From Collimonas silvisoli (GTDB lineage: Bacteria; Pseudomonadota; Gammaproteobacteria; Burkholderiales; Burkholderiaceae_D): a stretch of 64,000 bases of DNA. Below, piece by piece: positions 20,207-29,158 of the stretch. The DNA lies in the NCBI RefSeq assembly GCF_018305005.1, contig NZ_JAGQEG010000010.1:1-64000 (forward strand), in the 5' to 3' direction. Position numbers and translations under genes: made by a program. Numbering within the stretch: the stretch's first letter is position 1; every line of letters begins with the position of its first letter. The notes beneath the pieces were generated by a model, which saw only the letters and a list, made by a program, of their open reading frames with translations, ran no database searches and had not been told where the DNA came from.

Positions 20207-20476
20207 ATGATTCAACAAGAAATCGAAATTATCAATAAACTCGGCCTGCACGCTCGCGCGTCAGCCAAATTTACACAACTGGCAAGTAAATTCAAAAGTG
20301 AAGTCTGGATGACCCGCAACAAGCGCCGCGTCAACGCCAAGTCGATCATGGGCGTGATGATGCTGGCAGCCGGTAAGGGCAGCATGATATTGCTGGAAGC
20401 CGACGGCGAGGATGAGAAGACCTGCTTTGATGCCTTAAATCAGCTGATTCAAGACAAGTTCGGCGAAGGTGAATAA
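20207..20476 (+). CDS. ptsH: Phosphocarrier protein HPr
   Basis: The product is 89 aa. The EI-dependent phosphorylation site His15 sits in KLGLHARASAKF. Ser46 in AKSIMGVMMLAAGKG matches the site phosphorylated by HPr kinase in bacteria that have HprK. HPr passes phosphate from EI to EIIA proteins. It lies between the EIIA(Man) gene and ptsI. Confidence 0.95.
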   Translation: MIQQEIEIINKLGLHARASAKFTQLASKFKSEVWMTRNKRRVNAKSIMGVMMLAAGKGSMILLEADGEDEKTCFDALNQLIQDKFGEGE

Positions 20477-20611
20477 AAAAACGGCTTACTCCTAGGCCAC
20501 CTTCGACAGCTTTAGCCCGGTTGCCTTGGAGATGGAGTGTTGCCGCCGGCTTGGCGGTTCCTGACTCTGTCTCGCAATTAATAAAAACATATTTTTCAGC
20601 GGGCTGACCAG

Positions 20612-22381
20612 ATGGCATCCTTTACTTTACATGGCATTCCGGTTTCGCGCGGCATCGCGATCGGCCGCGCCCATATGCTGGCGCCGGCGGCGATGGACGT
20701 CAAACACTACCTGATCGGCGAAGCCGAGGTCGAAGCAGAAGTCCAGCGCTTGCAAAACGCAGTCGCCAAGGTACGCACCGAGCTGCAGACCATCCGCAGC
20801 GATTTGCCGAAAGAATCGCCGCCCGAGCTGGGCGCTTTTGTCGACGTCCATCTGCTGATCCTGTCGGACCCGATGCTGGCGGAGATGTCGCTCGATATCA
20901 TCCGCAACCGCCAATACAACGCCGAGTGGGCGCTGGTGACCCAGATCGATGAGTTGTCGGCGCAGTTCGACGAAATCGAAGACCCCTATCTGCGCGAGCG
21001 CAAAATGGACGTGCTGCAGGTCGGCGAGCGCCTGTTGAAAGTGCTCACCGGCACCTCCACCAGATTGCCGGAAGTCGATAGCGACGGCGCTTCTTTTGCC
21101 AATATCGTGGTGGTCGCCTATGACATTTCGCCGGCCGACATGCTGCAATTCCGCGATCGCGCGTTCGCCGGTTTCGTCACCGATCTCGGCGGCCAGAATT
21201 CACATACGGCGATTGTGGCGCGTAGCCTGGATATCCCGGCCGCAGTCGGCATGAATAACGCCTCGCGCCTGATCAAGCAGGACGACTGGATCATCATCGA
21301 CGGCGATGCCGGGGTTGTGATTGTCGATCCGGCAACGGTGATACTCAAGCAATACCGCGAGCGGCAGGCGCATCTGCTGCGTTCGCGCAGGAAGTTAGGC
21401 AAGATCAAGAAGACCCGCGCGGTCACGCTGGACGGCACCGAAATCACCTTGCTGGCGAATATCGAACTGCCCAGCGACTGCACGGCGGCGATGGATGCCG
21501 GCGCTAGCGGGGTCGGGCTGTTCCGCTCGGAATTCCTGTTCATGGGCCGCATCGGCACCCAGCATGAGTTGCCGAACGAGGATGAACAGTTCGAATCCTA
21601 TCGGCAGGCGGTGGTAGCAATGAAGGGCCGGCCGGTGACCATCCGCACATTGGATGTCGGCGCCGACAAGCCGATCAATACCGAGGAGCAGACCGCGCTC
21701 AACCCGGCGCTGGGCTTGCGCGCGATCCGTTACTGCCTAGCAGAGCCGCAACTGTTTCTGACGCAGCTGCGGGCAATTTTGCGCGCTTCCGCGTTTGGCA
21801 AGGTGAAGCTGCTGATTCCAATGCTGGCGCATGCCTTTGAAATCGATCAGACCCTGGCCATGATCGCGCAAGCCAAGCAACAGCTGCGCGACGAGGGCGT
21901 CGCCTTCGACGAAACGATCCAGACCGGCGCCATGATCGAGATTCCGGCAGCGGCGTTAGCCCTGCCGATGTTTATCAAGCGCATGGATTTCCTGTCGATC
22001 GGCACCAACGACCTGATCCAGTATACGCTGGCGATCGACCGCGTCGATCACGAAGTGGCGCATCTGTACAACCCGCTGCATCCGGCGGTCTTGTTTTTGT
22101 TGTCGACCGTGATTGCGCTGGGCCGCAAGGCCGGGATTCCGGTGTCGGTATGCGGCGAAATGGCAGGCGACGTTAAATTTACGCGTTTGTTGCTGGGCAT
22201 GGGTTTGCTGGAGTTTTCCATGCATCCGGCGCAGTTGCTGGCGGTGAAGCAGGAAGTGTTGAACAGCGATCTGGATGACCTGACGCTGCAAACCAGGAAA
22301 ATCCTGCGCAGCACCGAGCCAAGCGCGATTGCGGCGGCAGTCAACCAGATGCGCATGACAGCACGAAAGATACTTGTTTAG
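20612..22381 (+). CDS. ptsI: PTS enzyme I
   Basis: The product is 589 aa, normal for EI. The catalytic His198 lies in LGGQNSHTAIVARSLDIPA, and the PEP-binding C-terminal barrel shows GVGLFRSEFLFM, TIRTLDVGADKP, MIEIPAAALALP, LSIGTNDLIQYTLAIDR and CGEMAGD. It autophosphorylates from PEP and passes the phosphate to HPr. It ends just before the metX leader. Confidence 0.96.
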   Translation: MASFTLHGIPVSRGIAIGRAHMLAPAAMDVKHYLIGEAEVEAEVQRLQNAVAKVRTELQTIRSDLPKESPPELGAFVDVHLLILSDPMLAEMSLDIIRNRQYNAEWALVTQIDELSAQFDEIEDPYLRERKMDVLQVGERLLKVLTGTSTRLPEVDSDGASFANIVVVAYDISPADMLQFRDRAFAGFVTDLGGQNSHTAIVARSLDIPAAVGMNNASRLIKQDDWIIIDGDAGVVIVDPATVILKQYRERQAHLLRSRRKLGKIKKTRAVTLDGTEITLLANIELPSDCTAAMDAGASGVGLFRSEFLFMGRIGTQHELPNEDEQFESYRQAVVAMKGRPVTIRTLDVGADKPINTEEQTALNPALGLRAIRYCLAEPQLFLTQLRAILRASAFGKVKLLIPMLAHAFEIDQTLAMIAQAKQQLRDEGVAFDETIQTGAMIEIPAAALALPMFIKRMDFLSIGTNDLIQYTLAIDRVDHEVAHLYNPLHPAVLFLLSTVIALGRKAGIPVSVCGEMAGDVKFTRLLLGMGLLEFSMHPAQLLAVKQEVLNSDLDDLTLQTRKILRSTEPSAIAAAVNQMRMTARKILV

Positions 22382-22406
22382 GATTTACGCAACTTATCGT
22401 TCCAGT

Positions 22407-22435
22407 TTGACGCCAAGCCCTGACTTGGTTATTCT
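22407..22435 (+). promoter_or_regulatory. Sigma-70-type promoter of metXW
   Basis: TTGACG (22407-22412) and TATTCT (22430-22435) are 17 bp apart. The predicted start, about 22442, falls exactly at the first base of the riboswitch P1 stem. This fit supports both calls. Confidence 0.6.
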
Positions 22436-22441
22436 TGAGCT

Positions 22442-22545
22442 ATCGCGCCGATTTGAATGGTTTCACCACCTCAGCTTGCGGGCGCGCGGCATCACCCGGT
22501 CTCCGGATCAGGCGATGCCAAATAAATACGGCTAAAGCGAGCTTG
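22442..22545 (+). promoter_or_regulatory. SAM-II-type riboswitch aptamer upstream of metX
   Basis: P1 pairs CGCGCC (22444-22449) with GGCGCG (22481-22486). Its loop opens with the SAM-II signature GATTTGA (22450-22456), and the 3' side has AAATAAAT (22520-22527) and GCTAAAG (22531-22537), which would close the pseudoknot. An extra hairpin, GGCATC/GATGCC (22488-22493/22514-22519), extends one joining region beyond the minimal SAM-II. S-adenosylmethionine binding should repress metX. Identified from memory of the family consensus, not by a covariance search. Confidence 0.75.
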
Positions 22546-22564
22546 AAGTACAAGCCCAGAATTT

Positions 22565-22597
22565 AGCCCGATTAGCGAAAGCTCTCGGGCTTTTTTT
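22565..22597 (+). terminator. Intrinsic terminator in the metX leader (riboswitch expression platform)
   Basis: AGCCCGA (22565-22571) pairs with TCGGGCT (22585-22591), with an inner AGC-GAAA-GCT hairpin, followed by seven T residues. It ends 27 nt before the metX ATG, so it can only serve to stop metX transcription in response to the leader. GAGCTT (22540-22545) can pair with AAGCTC within the terminator, giving a possible antiterminator. Confidence 0.85.
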
Positions 22598-22623
22598 ATT
22601 GTTATCAGGATCAGGTCCTTACC

Positions 22624-23802
22624 ATGTCCCTTGGAATAGTTTCCCCGCAATCCATGCATTTCGCGACGCCGCTGCAATTGCAAAGCGGCGCGCTGCTGGC
22701 GGATTACACGCTGGTGTACGAAACCTATGGCAGTCTCAATCCCGACAAGTCGAATGCGGTGCTGGTCTGTCACGCCTTGAACGCCTCGCATCACGTCGCC
22801 GGCGTGTATCAGGACGACGAAAAGAATGTCGGCTGGTGGGACAATATGGTGGGGCCCGGCAAGGCGCTTGACACCAATAAATTCTTCGTCATAGGCGTCA
22901 ACAACCTGGGTTCCTGTTTCGGCTCTACCGGCCCCATGCACATCAATTCCGCCACCGGCAAACCTTACGGCGCAGAATTCCCGGTAGTGACGGTGGAGGA
23001 TTGGGTGCAAGCCCAGGCGCGCCTGGCCGATGCGTTGGGCATTACGCAATTCGCCGCCGTCATGGGCGGCTCGCTGGGCGGCATGCAGGCGTTGGCCTGG
23101 AGTTTGATGTATCCGACCCGCCTGCGTCATTGCGTGGTGATTGCCTCGACCCCCAAGCTGTCGGCGCAAAACATCGCTTTCAACGACGTCGCGCGCCAGG
23201 CCATTCTGACCGACCCGGGCTTTCACGGCGGCGATTATTACGCCCATGGCGTGGTGCCCAAGAACGGTTTGCGGGTGGCGCGCATGGTGGGCCACATCAC
23301 CTATCTGTCGGATGACGACATGGCAGAGAAATTCGGCCGCGACCTGCGTTCCGGCGCCTACCAGTTCGGCTTCGGCATCGATTTCGAAATCGAATCGTAT
23401 CTGCGCTACCAAGGCGATAAATTCTCCGAATACTTTGACGCCAACACCTATCTGCTGATCACCAAAGCCCTCGATTATTTCGACCCGGCCAAGGAATTCG
23501 ATGGCGACCTGACGCGCGCATTGAGCAAGACCCAGGCGCAATTCCTGCTCGTGTCGTTCATGACCGACTGGCGTTTTTCGCCGCAACGCAGCCGTGAAAT
23601 AGTGCAGGCTTTAGTCAACAACAGGCGTCGCGTCAGTTACGCCGAGATTGACGCTCCGCATGGCCACGATGCCTTTTTGCTGGACGACCCGCGCTATATG
23701 GCGGTGGTGGGCGAATATTACAACCGTATCTGGCAGGAGCTGGCGCAGCCGGCCGCATCGAGCGCAGTCACTGAGGTAGCAGGAGCAGTACATGAATTTT
23801 GA
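22624..23802 (+). CDS. metX: Homoserine O-acyltransferase MetX
   Basis: The product is 392 aa, an alpha/beta-hydrolase. Nucleophile Ser150 lies in [11 protein letters not shown], and the catalytic His in APHGHDAFL. The family acylates L-homoserine to open methionine synthesis. Many proteobacterial MetX use succinyl-CoA rather than acetyl-CoA, and I cannot decide which from sight. It overlaps metW by 11 bp. Regulated, on sequence evidence, by the SAM-II-type leader. Confidence 0.93.
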   Translation: MSLGIVSPQSMHFATPLQLQSGALLADYTLVYETYGSLNPDKSNAVLVCHALNASHHVAGVYQDDEKNVGWWDNMVGPGKALDTNKFFVIGVNNLGSCFGSTGPMHINSATGKPYGAEFPVVTVEDWVQAQARLADALGITQFAAVMGGSLGGMQALAWSLMYPTRLRHCVVIASTPKLSAQNIAFNDVARQAILTDPGFHGGDYYAHGVVPKNGLRVARMVGHITYLSDDDMAEKFGRDLRSGAYQFGFGIDFEIESYLRYQGDKFSEYFDANTYLLITKALDYFDPAKEFDGDLTRALSKTQAQFLLVSFMTDWRFSPQRSREIVQALVNNRRRVSYAEIDAPHGHDAFLLDDPRYMAVVGEYYNRIWQELAQPAASSAVTEVAGAVHEF

Positions 23803-24394
23803 ACAATTAAGCAGTTTGCGCCCCGATCTGGCCTTTATCGCGCACTGGGTGCGCGGCCAGTCGCAAGTGCTCGACCTGGGTTGCGGCGACGGCGTCATGC
23901 TCGATTATCTGCAATCCGACAAGCAATGCGCCGGCTACGGCGTGGAAATCGATGACGCCAAGATTCCGGTTTGCGTGGCGCGCGGGGTTTCGGTAATTCA
24001 GCAGGATATGGAGGCCGGTCTGACGCTGTTTGCCGACGATGCCTTCGATACCGTGCTGTGCCTGTCGGCCTTGCAAATGATGAAAAATGTCGAAGGCGTA
24101 TTGCGCGATATCGCCCGGGTCGGACGCGAAGCGATCGTCTCCTTCCCCAATTTTGCCTACTGGCCGCATAGAGTGGCGCTATTGCGCGGCCGCATGCCGG
24201 TTTCCAAGTCCTTGCCTTACGAATGGTATGACACGCCCAATCTGCGTTGCGCCACCATCAAGGATTTTGAAGAACTGGCCAATGAGGTCGGCCTGGAAGT
24301 GCTGGAATGCGTCGCCCTGCATGATGGCCAGCCGATTTCGGTACTGCCTAACTGGCGTGGTAGTCTGGCGGTATTTCGCTTTCGTAAGAAATAA
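23792..24394 (+). CDS. metW: MetW, methionine biosynthesis partner of MetX
   Basis: The product is 200 aa. A methyltransferase-like fold with motif [15 protein letters not shown] (about residues 27-41) and a family block [35 protein letters not shown]. MetW is always paired with metX in proteobacteria, and is reported to assist MetX activity; a methyl-transfer reaction is not established. Start at 23792 after AGGAG. Confidence 0.92.
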   Translation: MNFEQLSSLRPDLAFIAHWVRGQSQVLDLGCGDGVMLDYLQSDKQCAGYGVEIDDAKIPVCVARGVSVIQQDMEAGLTLFADDAFDTVLCLSALQMMKNVEGVLRDIARVGREAIVSFPNFAYWPHRVALLRGRMPVSKSLPYEWYDTPNLRCATIKDFEELANEVGLEVLECVALHDGQPISVLPNWRGSLAVFRFRKK

Positions 24395-24410
24395 ACCTGT
24401 AAAAAATAAC

Positions 24411-24468
24411 GGATATGACGCTGGACCGGAGCTTGAATTAATCTGCGCCACGGTCTGGCGTCATATCC
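24411..24468. repeat. Inverted repeat after metW
   Basis: Arms GGATATGACGCTGGACCG (24411-24428) and CGGTCTGGCGTCATATCC (24451-24468) match at 16 of 18 positions, with a 22-nt loop; the two exceptions can form G-U pairs. It begins 17 bp after the metW stop and lacks a T-tract. It may protect the metXW 3' end or be a dispersed repeat copy. Confidence 0.6.
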
Positions 24469-24495
24469 TAAACTCCCGCAACCGCGGGCGCATCC

Positions 24496-25749
24496 ATGAC
24501 ATCAGATTCAAATCCCTGGCATCACTATCTCAACCGGCGCATGCTGATTTGCGCCTTCCTCGGCTTCAGTTCCGGTCTGCCGCTGTTCATCCTGCTCAGT
24601 TTGTTGCAAGCCTGGCTAAGTAAATCCGGCCTTGACGTGAAGGCGCTCGGCTTGTTCGCGCTGGTGATGTTTCCTTACACCTGGAAATTCGTCTGGTCGC
24701 CGTTGATGGATCGCTTCCATTTCGGCAAACTAGGCCGCAGGCGCAGCTGGATGATGTTGACCCAGGCCAGCCTGTTCGTCGCCATCGGCGGCATGGGCAT
24801 GCTCAATCCGCATACGCAGGTGGCGACGATTGCCTGTATGGCTGCGCTGGTGGCGTTTCTGTCCGCCAGCCAGGATATCGTGATCGACGCCTATCGGCGT
24901 GAAATCCTGCCGGACAGCGAGCAGGGCCTGGGTGCGGCCATCAACGTCAATGCCTATAAGGTGGCGGGCATGGTGCCGGGCGCCTTGTCGCTGTTTCTGG
25001 CCGATCACGTGAGCTGGCAGACGGTATTCTGGATTACGGCGGGCTTCATGCTGCCGGGTCTGATCTGCACGTTGATGATTAAAGAGCCGACGGTGTACGG
25101 CACGCCGCCAAAGAATCTGCGGGAAGCCGTTTTGTTGCCATTTCAAGAGTTTATTGTTCGGGACGGTTGGCGTAGCGCGCTGTGGATCTTGGCTTTTATT
25201 TTTCTGTATAAGCTCGGCGACAGCATGGCAACCGCGCTTGCCACCAGATTTTATATCGATCTTGGTTTTTCGCTGACGCAGATAGGCGTCATTTCCAAAA
25301 CCACCAGCTTGTGGGCCAGCCTGGTCGGCGGCCTGGTGGGCGGTGTCTGGATGGTGCAGATCGGGATTAATCGCGCCTTGTGGATTTTTGGCGTGGTGCA
25401 AGCGGTGACTATTCTCGGATTTGCCTGGCTGGCCCAGGTTGGACCCGATCCGTTGGTGTTGGCCATTGTGATCGGCGGCGAGGCATTTGGCGTCGGTCTC
25501 GGCACCGCCGCTTTCGTGGCGTATATCGCGCGCACTACCGATCCCCGCTACACGGCAACGCAATATGCCTTGTTCACCAGCCTTGCTGCAGTGCCGCGTA
25601 CCTTTATCAATTCTTCGGTCGGTTACATTGTTGCCGAAACCGGTTGGTTCCATTTTTTCATTTTATGTTTCGGGCTGGCATTGCCGGGGATGTTGATTCT
25701 GTTCAAGGTCGCACCGTGGAATGAAAAGTTAGATGTTGTCGAAACATAG
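24496..25749 (+). CDS. AmpG-like MFS transporter
   Basis: The product is 417 aa with about 12 membrane helices. Signature blocks are FLGFSSGLPLFILLSLLQAWLS near residues 17-38, MFPYTWKFVWSPLMDRF near 56-72 and SASQDIVIDAYRREIL near 122-137. These fit AmpG, the muropeptide permease for cell-wall recycling (GlcNAc-anhydro-MurNAc-peptide uptake). Other proton-linked acetyl-CoA-type MFS members share parts of this signature, so the substrate is likely but not certain. No strong ribosome site precedes the ATG. Confidence 0.75.
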   Translation: MTSDSNPWHHYLNRRMLICAFLGFSSGLPLFILLSLLQAWLSKSGLDVKALGLFALVMFPYTWKFVWSPLMDRFHFGKLGRRRSWMMLTQASLFVAIGGMGMLNPHTQVATIACMAALVAFLSASQDIVIDAYRREILPDSEQGLGAAINVNAYKVAGMVPGALSLFLADHVSWQTVFWITAGFMLPGLICTLMIKEPTVYGTPPKNLREAVLLPFQEFIVRDGWRSALWILAFIFLYKLGDSMATALATRFYIDLGFSLTQIGVISKTTSLWASLVGGLVGGVWMVQIGINRALWIFGVVQAVTILGFAWLAQVGPDPLVLAIVIGGEAFGVGLGTAAFVAYIARTTDPRYTATQYALFTSLAAVPRTFINSSVGYIVAETGWFHFFILCFGLALPGMLILFKVAPWNEKLDVVET

Positions 25750-25922
25750 AAAACCCTGTTGCATCTTAGAAAAAGGATTAGAATCAAATCGTATAATCCT
25801 CTTCTGGGCCTAGTCAAAAGATGACAGTAGCCGATCAAGGAACTGCGAAAAGCTGAAGAGGTCGAATTAGTGAAAGTAATTTGTTCAATTTGTTTTCGCA
25901 ACATCGTTGATGCGGGGGTGAT
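25750..25922 (+). promoter_or_regulatory. Leader/promoter region of prkA operon
   Basis: A TATAAT box at 25792-25797 preceded by TCG is the best -10 candidate, with no good -35 at normal spacing. That would fit a stress-type (sigma-S-like) or activator-dependent promoter. I checked for a GG-N10-GC sigma-54 pattern because E. coli yeaG has one, and found none. GGGGGTG just before 25923 is the ribosome site. Confidence 0.4.
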
Positions 25923-27845
25923 ATGGATATCTACAGCAGCTTTGCGAGTCGGTTCGACAAAACCAGAGAAGAAGAGTTTTCCCTAGAAGAATATCTTGCG
26001 CTTTGTAAGACTGATCCCAGCTGTTATGCAACAGCAGGGGAACGCATGCTGATGGCGATAGGCGAACCGAAACAAGTAGACACCCGCCACGATCCTTCCT
26101 TATCGCGCATCTTTGCCAACAAGGTGCTCAAGGTCTATCCGGCTTTCAAGGAATTCTACGGCGCTGAAGAAGTGATCGAACAAGTGGTCGCTTATTTCCG
26201 GCACGCAGCGCAAGGCCTGGAAGAACGCAAACAGATTCTGTATCTGCTCGGTCCGGTTGGCGGCGGCAAGTCGTCGATCGCCGAGCGCCTCAAACAGTTG
26301 ATGGAGCATGTGCCGTTCTATGCTCTCAAGGGGTCGCCGGTCAACGAGTCGCCGCTGGGCCTGTTCGATTACGAAGAGGACGGCGCCATTCTGGAAGAAC
26401 AATACGGCATTCCGCGCCGTTATCTGAAATCGATATTGAGTCCATGGGCCGTCAAGCGTTTGCATGAATTCAATGGCGACATCCGCAAATTCCGCGTGGT
26501 CAAACGCTATCCGTCGATCTTGCGGCAAATCGCCATTTCCAAGACCGAGCCGGGCGACGAAAATAACCAGGACATTTCCTCTCTGGTCGGCAAGGTCGAT
26601 ATCCGCAAGCTGGAGCAGTATTCGCAGGACGACGCCGACGCCTACAGCTACTCCGGCGGCTTGTGCCTGTCGAATCAGGGTTTGCTGGAATTCGTCGAAA
26701 TGTTCAAGGCGCCGATCAAGGTGCTGCATCCGCTGCTGACGGCAACCCAGGAAGGCAACTTCAAGGGTACCGAAGGTTTTGGCGCGATTCCGTTCGACGG
26801 CATTATCCTGGCGCACTCGAATGAATCGGAATGGAAGGCGTTCCGCAACAACAAGAACAATGAAGCTTTGCTGGATCGTATCTACATCGTCAAGGTGCCG
26901 TATTGCTTGCGGGTGTCGGAAGAAATCAAGATTTACGAGAAACTGATCCGCACCTCTTCGCTGGGCAAGGCGATTTGTGCGCCGGGCACCCTGAAAATGA
27001 TGGCGCAATTTTCGATCCTGACGCGCCTCGGCGAACCGGAAAATTCCAGCATTTTCTCGAAAATGCAGGTGTATGACGGCGAGAATCTGAAAGACAGCGA
27101 TCCGAAAGCCAAGTCGTTCCAGGAGTATCGCGATTATGCCGGCGTCGATGAAGGCATGACCGGGGTCTCGACCCGCTTCGCCTTCAAGATATTGTCACGC
27201 GTATTCAACTTCGATTCGACCGAAGTGGCGGCCAACCCGGTGCATCTGATGTATGTGTTGGAAACCCAGATCGAACGCGAGCAATTCCCGCAGGAGCTGG
27301 AACAAAAATACCTGTCCTATGTCAAGGACACGCTGGCAACGCGTTATGCCGAATTCATCGGTAAGGAAATTCAGACCGCCTATCTGGAATCGTATTCTGA
27401 ATATGGCCAAAACGTCTTTGACCGTTACGTCACCTATGCCGATTTCTGGATACAGGATCAGGAATTCCGCGACCATGACACCGGCGAAAGCTTTGACCGC
27501 GCTGCCTTGAACGCTGAGCTGGAAAAAATTGAAAAGCCGGCCGGCATCAGCAATCCCAAGGATTTTCGTAACGAAATCGTCAACTTTGTGTTGCGCGCCC
27601 GGGTCTCGAACGCTGGCAAGAATCCGCTCTGGACCAGCTATGAAAAATTGCGCGTGGTGATCGAGAAAAAAATGTTCTCGAATACCGAGGATTTGTTGCC
27701 GGTTATTTCATTCAACGCCAAAGGTTCGAACGAAGAATTACGCAAGCATGAAGATTTCGTCAATCGCATGGTCAGCAAAGGTTACACGCCGAAACAAGTG
27801 CGCTTGCTGTGCGAATGGTATCTGCGCGTGCGTAAATCGTCGTAA
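25923..27845 (+). CDS. prkA: PrkA-family serine protein kinase (YeaG)
   Basis: The product is 640 aa, full length. An N-terminal AAA+-like module has Walker A GPVGGGKS (residues 110-117), and the C-terminal region carries the eukaryotic-kinase-like PrkA domain. E. coli YeaG is a stress and nitrogen-starvation protein; PrkA in Bacillus was reported as a kinase or a Lon-like protease, so its activity is disputed. It forms a tight operon with yeaH and spoVR. Confidence 0.93.
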   Translation: MDIYSSFASRFDKTREEEFSLEEYLALCKTDPSCYATAGERMLMAIGEPKQVDTRHDPSLSRIFANKVLKVYPAFKEFYGAEEVIEQVVAYFRHAAQGLEERKQILYLLGPVGGGKSSIAERLKQLMEHVPFYALKGSPVNESPLGLFDYEEDGAILEEQYGIPRRYLKSILSPWAVKRLHEFNGDIRKFRVVKRYPSILRQIAISKTEPGDENNQDISSLVGKVDIRKLEQYSQDDADAYSYSGGLCLSNQGLLEFVEMFKAPIKVLHPLLTATQEGNFKGTEGFGAIPFDGIILAHSNESEWKAFRNNKNNEALLDRIYIVKVPYCLRVSEEIKIYEKLIRTSSLGKAICAPGTLKMMAQFSILTRLGEPENSSIFSKMQVYDGENLKDSDPKAKSFQEYRDYAGVDEGMTGVSTRFAFKILSRVFNFDSTEVAANPVHLMYVLETQIEREQFPQELEQKYLSYVKDTLATRYAEFIGKEIQTAYLESYSEYGQNVFDRYVTYADFWIQDQEFRDHDTGESFDRAALNAELEKIEKPAGISNPKDFRNEIVNFVLRARVSNAGKNPLWTSYEKLRVVIEKKMFSNTEDLLPVISFNAKGSNEELRKHEDFVNRMVSKGYTPKQVRLLCEWYLRVRKSS

Positions 27846-27892
27846 GGTGAGCCGAGCGACTCACCGGACGCATTCGATTAGGAGAGCCGACC

Positions 27893-29158
27893 GTGTTGCA
27901 TCAGATAATCGACCGTAGACTGTCTGGCAAGAACAAAAGCATTGCCAATCGAGAGCGCTTCTTACGGCGCTTCCGGGCAGCTATCCATCGCTCGGTGACG
28001 GAGGCCGTGCGCGATCGCGGCATCAAGGAAATCGAGAACGCCAAGAGCATCAGCATTCCGCGCAAGGGGATCAGCGAGCCGGTGTTTGGCCACGGCCCCG
28101 GCGGCAAGCGCGAGATGGTCCATCCCGGCAACCAGGATTATCTGCAAGGCGACCGCATTCCCCGCCCGGACGGCGGCGCCGGCGGTGGCGGCAGTTCGGC
28201 CAGCGATCGCGGCGAAGGCGAAGACGACTTCGTGTTCCAATTGTCGCGCGAGGAATTCATGCAGTACTTCTTCGAAGACCTTGAATTGCCGCGCCTGATC
28301 AAGACCAACCTGCTGGCTGTGCCGAGCTGGAAAAACATGCGCGCCGGCTATTCGACCGAAGGTACACCCAACAATATCGATATCGTGCGCTCCCTGCGCA
28401 GTTCACTTGGACGCAGGATTGCACTCGGTTCGCCGCTGGTGGCCAAGCTGCACGAGTTGGAACTGCTGATGGAAACGCTCAAGGCGGATCCGCAAGACCG
28501 GCGCGATGAAATCAAGCGCCTGGAAGAAGATATCCACCACCTGAAAGGCCGCATCTGGCGCATTCCATTCATCGATCCTTTCGACCTGCGTTACGTGAAC
28601 CGGATCAAGGTACCGCAACCGTCCAGCCGGGCGGTGATGTTTTGCGTGATGGACGTGTCGGGCTCGATGGACGAGCAACGCAAAGATCTGTCGAAGCGCT
28701 TCTTTATCCTGCTCTACCTGTTCCTGACCCGCAATTATGAACACATCGAAGTGGTCTTCATCCGCCATCACACGCGCGCCGACGAGGTCGATGAAGATAC
28801 TTTCTTTCATTCGCAGGAAAGCGGCGGCACGGTAGTATCGAGCGCACTGGAATTGATGAAACAGATCATCGACGACCGGTATCCGCCGGGCGATTGGAAT
28901 ATCTACGGCGCCCAGGCTTCCGACGGCGACAACTGGAATGACGATTCGCCCAAGTGCCGGCAATTGCTGGAGCAGGAAATTCTGCCGCGCTCGCGCTATT
29001 TCGCCTACATCCAGGTGACGGTCGAAGAGCAGAATCTATGGACCGAATATCAGCAGATCGCTGCTGTCAACTCGCAGTTTGCCATGAAAAAAGTGCAGGC
29101 CGCCAGCGAGATCTACCCGGTTTTCCGCGAACTGTTTGAAAAGCAGGTGCACGCATGA
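27893..29158 (+). CDS. yeaH: YeaH/DUF444 family protein with VWA-like domain
   Basis: The product is 421 aa. The N-terminus is basic with a Gly/Asp/Arg-rich hinge (about residues 75-105). The C-terminal half contains a metal-site motif FCVMDVSGSMDEQRKDLSKRFF, the DxSxS pattern of von Willebrand A domains. DUF444 proteins go with PrkA and SpoVR in many bacteria and are thought to work with them in stress adaptation. The start follows AGGAG; its end overlaps the spoVR start by 4 bp (ATGA). Confidence 0.9.
   Translation: MLHQIIDRRLSGKNKSIANRERFLRRFRAAIHRSVTEAVRDRGIKEIENAKSISIPRKGISEPVFGHGPGGKREMVHPGNQDYLQGDRIPRPDGGAGGGGSSASDRGEGEDDFVFQLSREEFMQYFFEDLELPRLIKTNLLAVPSWKNMRAGYSTEGTPNNIDIVRSLRSSLGRRIALGSPLVAKLHELELLMETLKADPQDRRDEIKRLEEDIHHLKGRIWRIPFIDPFDLRYVNRIKVPQPSSRAVMFCVMDVSGSMDEQRKDLSKRFFILLYLFLTRNYEHIEVVFIRHHTRADEVDEDTFFHSQESGGTVVSSALELMKQIIDDRYPPGDWNIYGAQASDGDNWNDDSPKCRQLLEQEILPRSRYFAYIQVTVEEQNLWTEYQQIAAVNSQFAMKKVQAASEIYPVFRELFEKQVHA

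Noticed and set aside
25750-25922. NtrC/sigma-54 promoter for prkA as in E. coli yeaG
   Set aside because: No GG-N10-GC element is present; the closest has wrong spacing.
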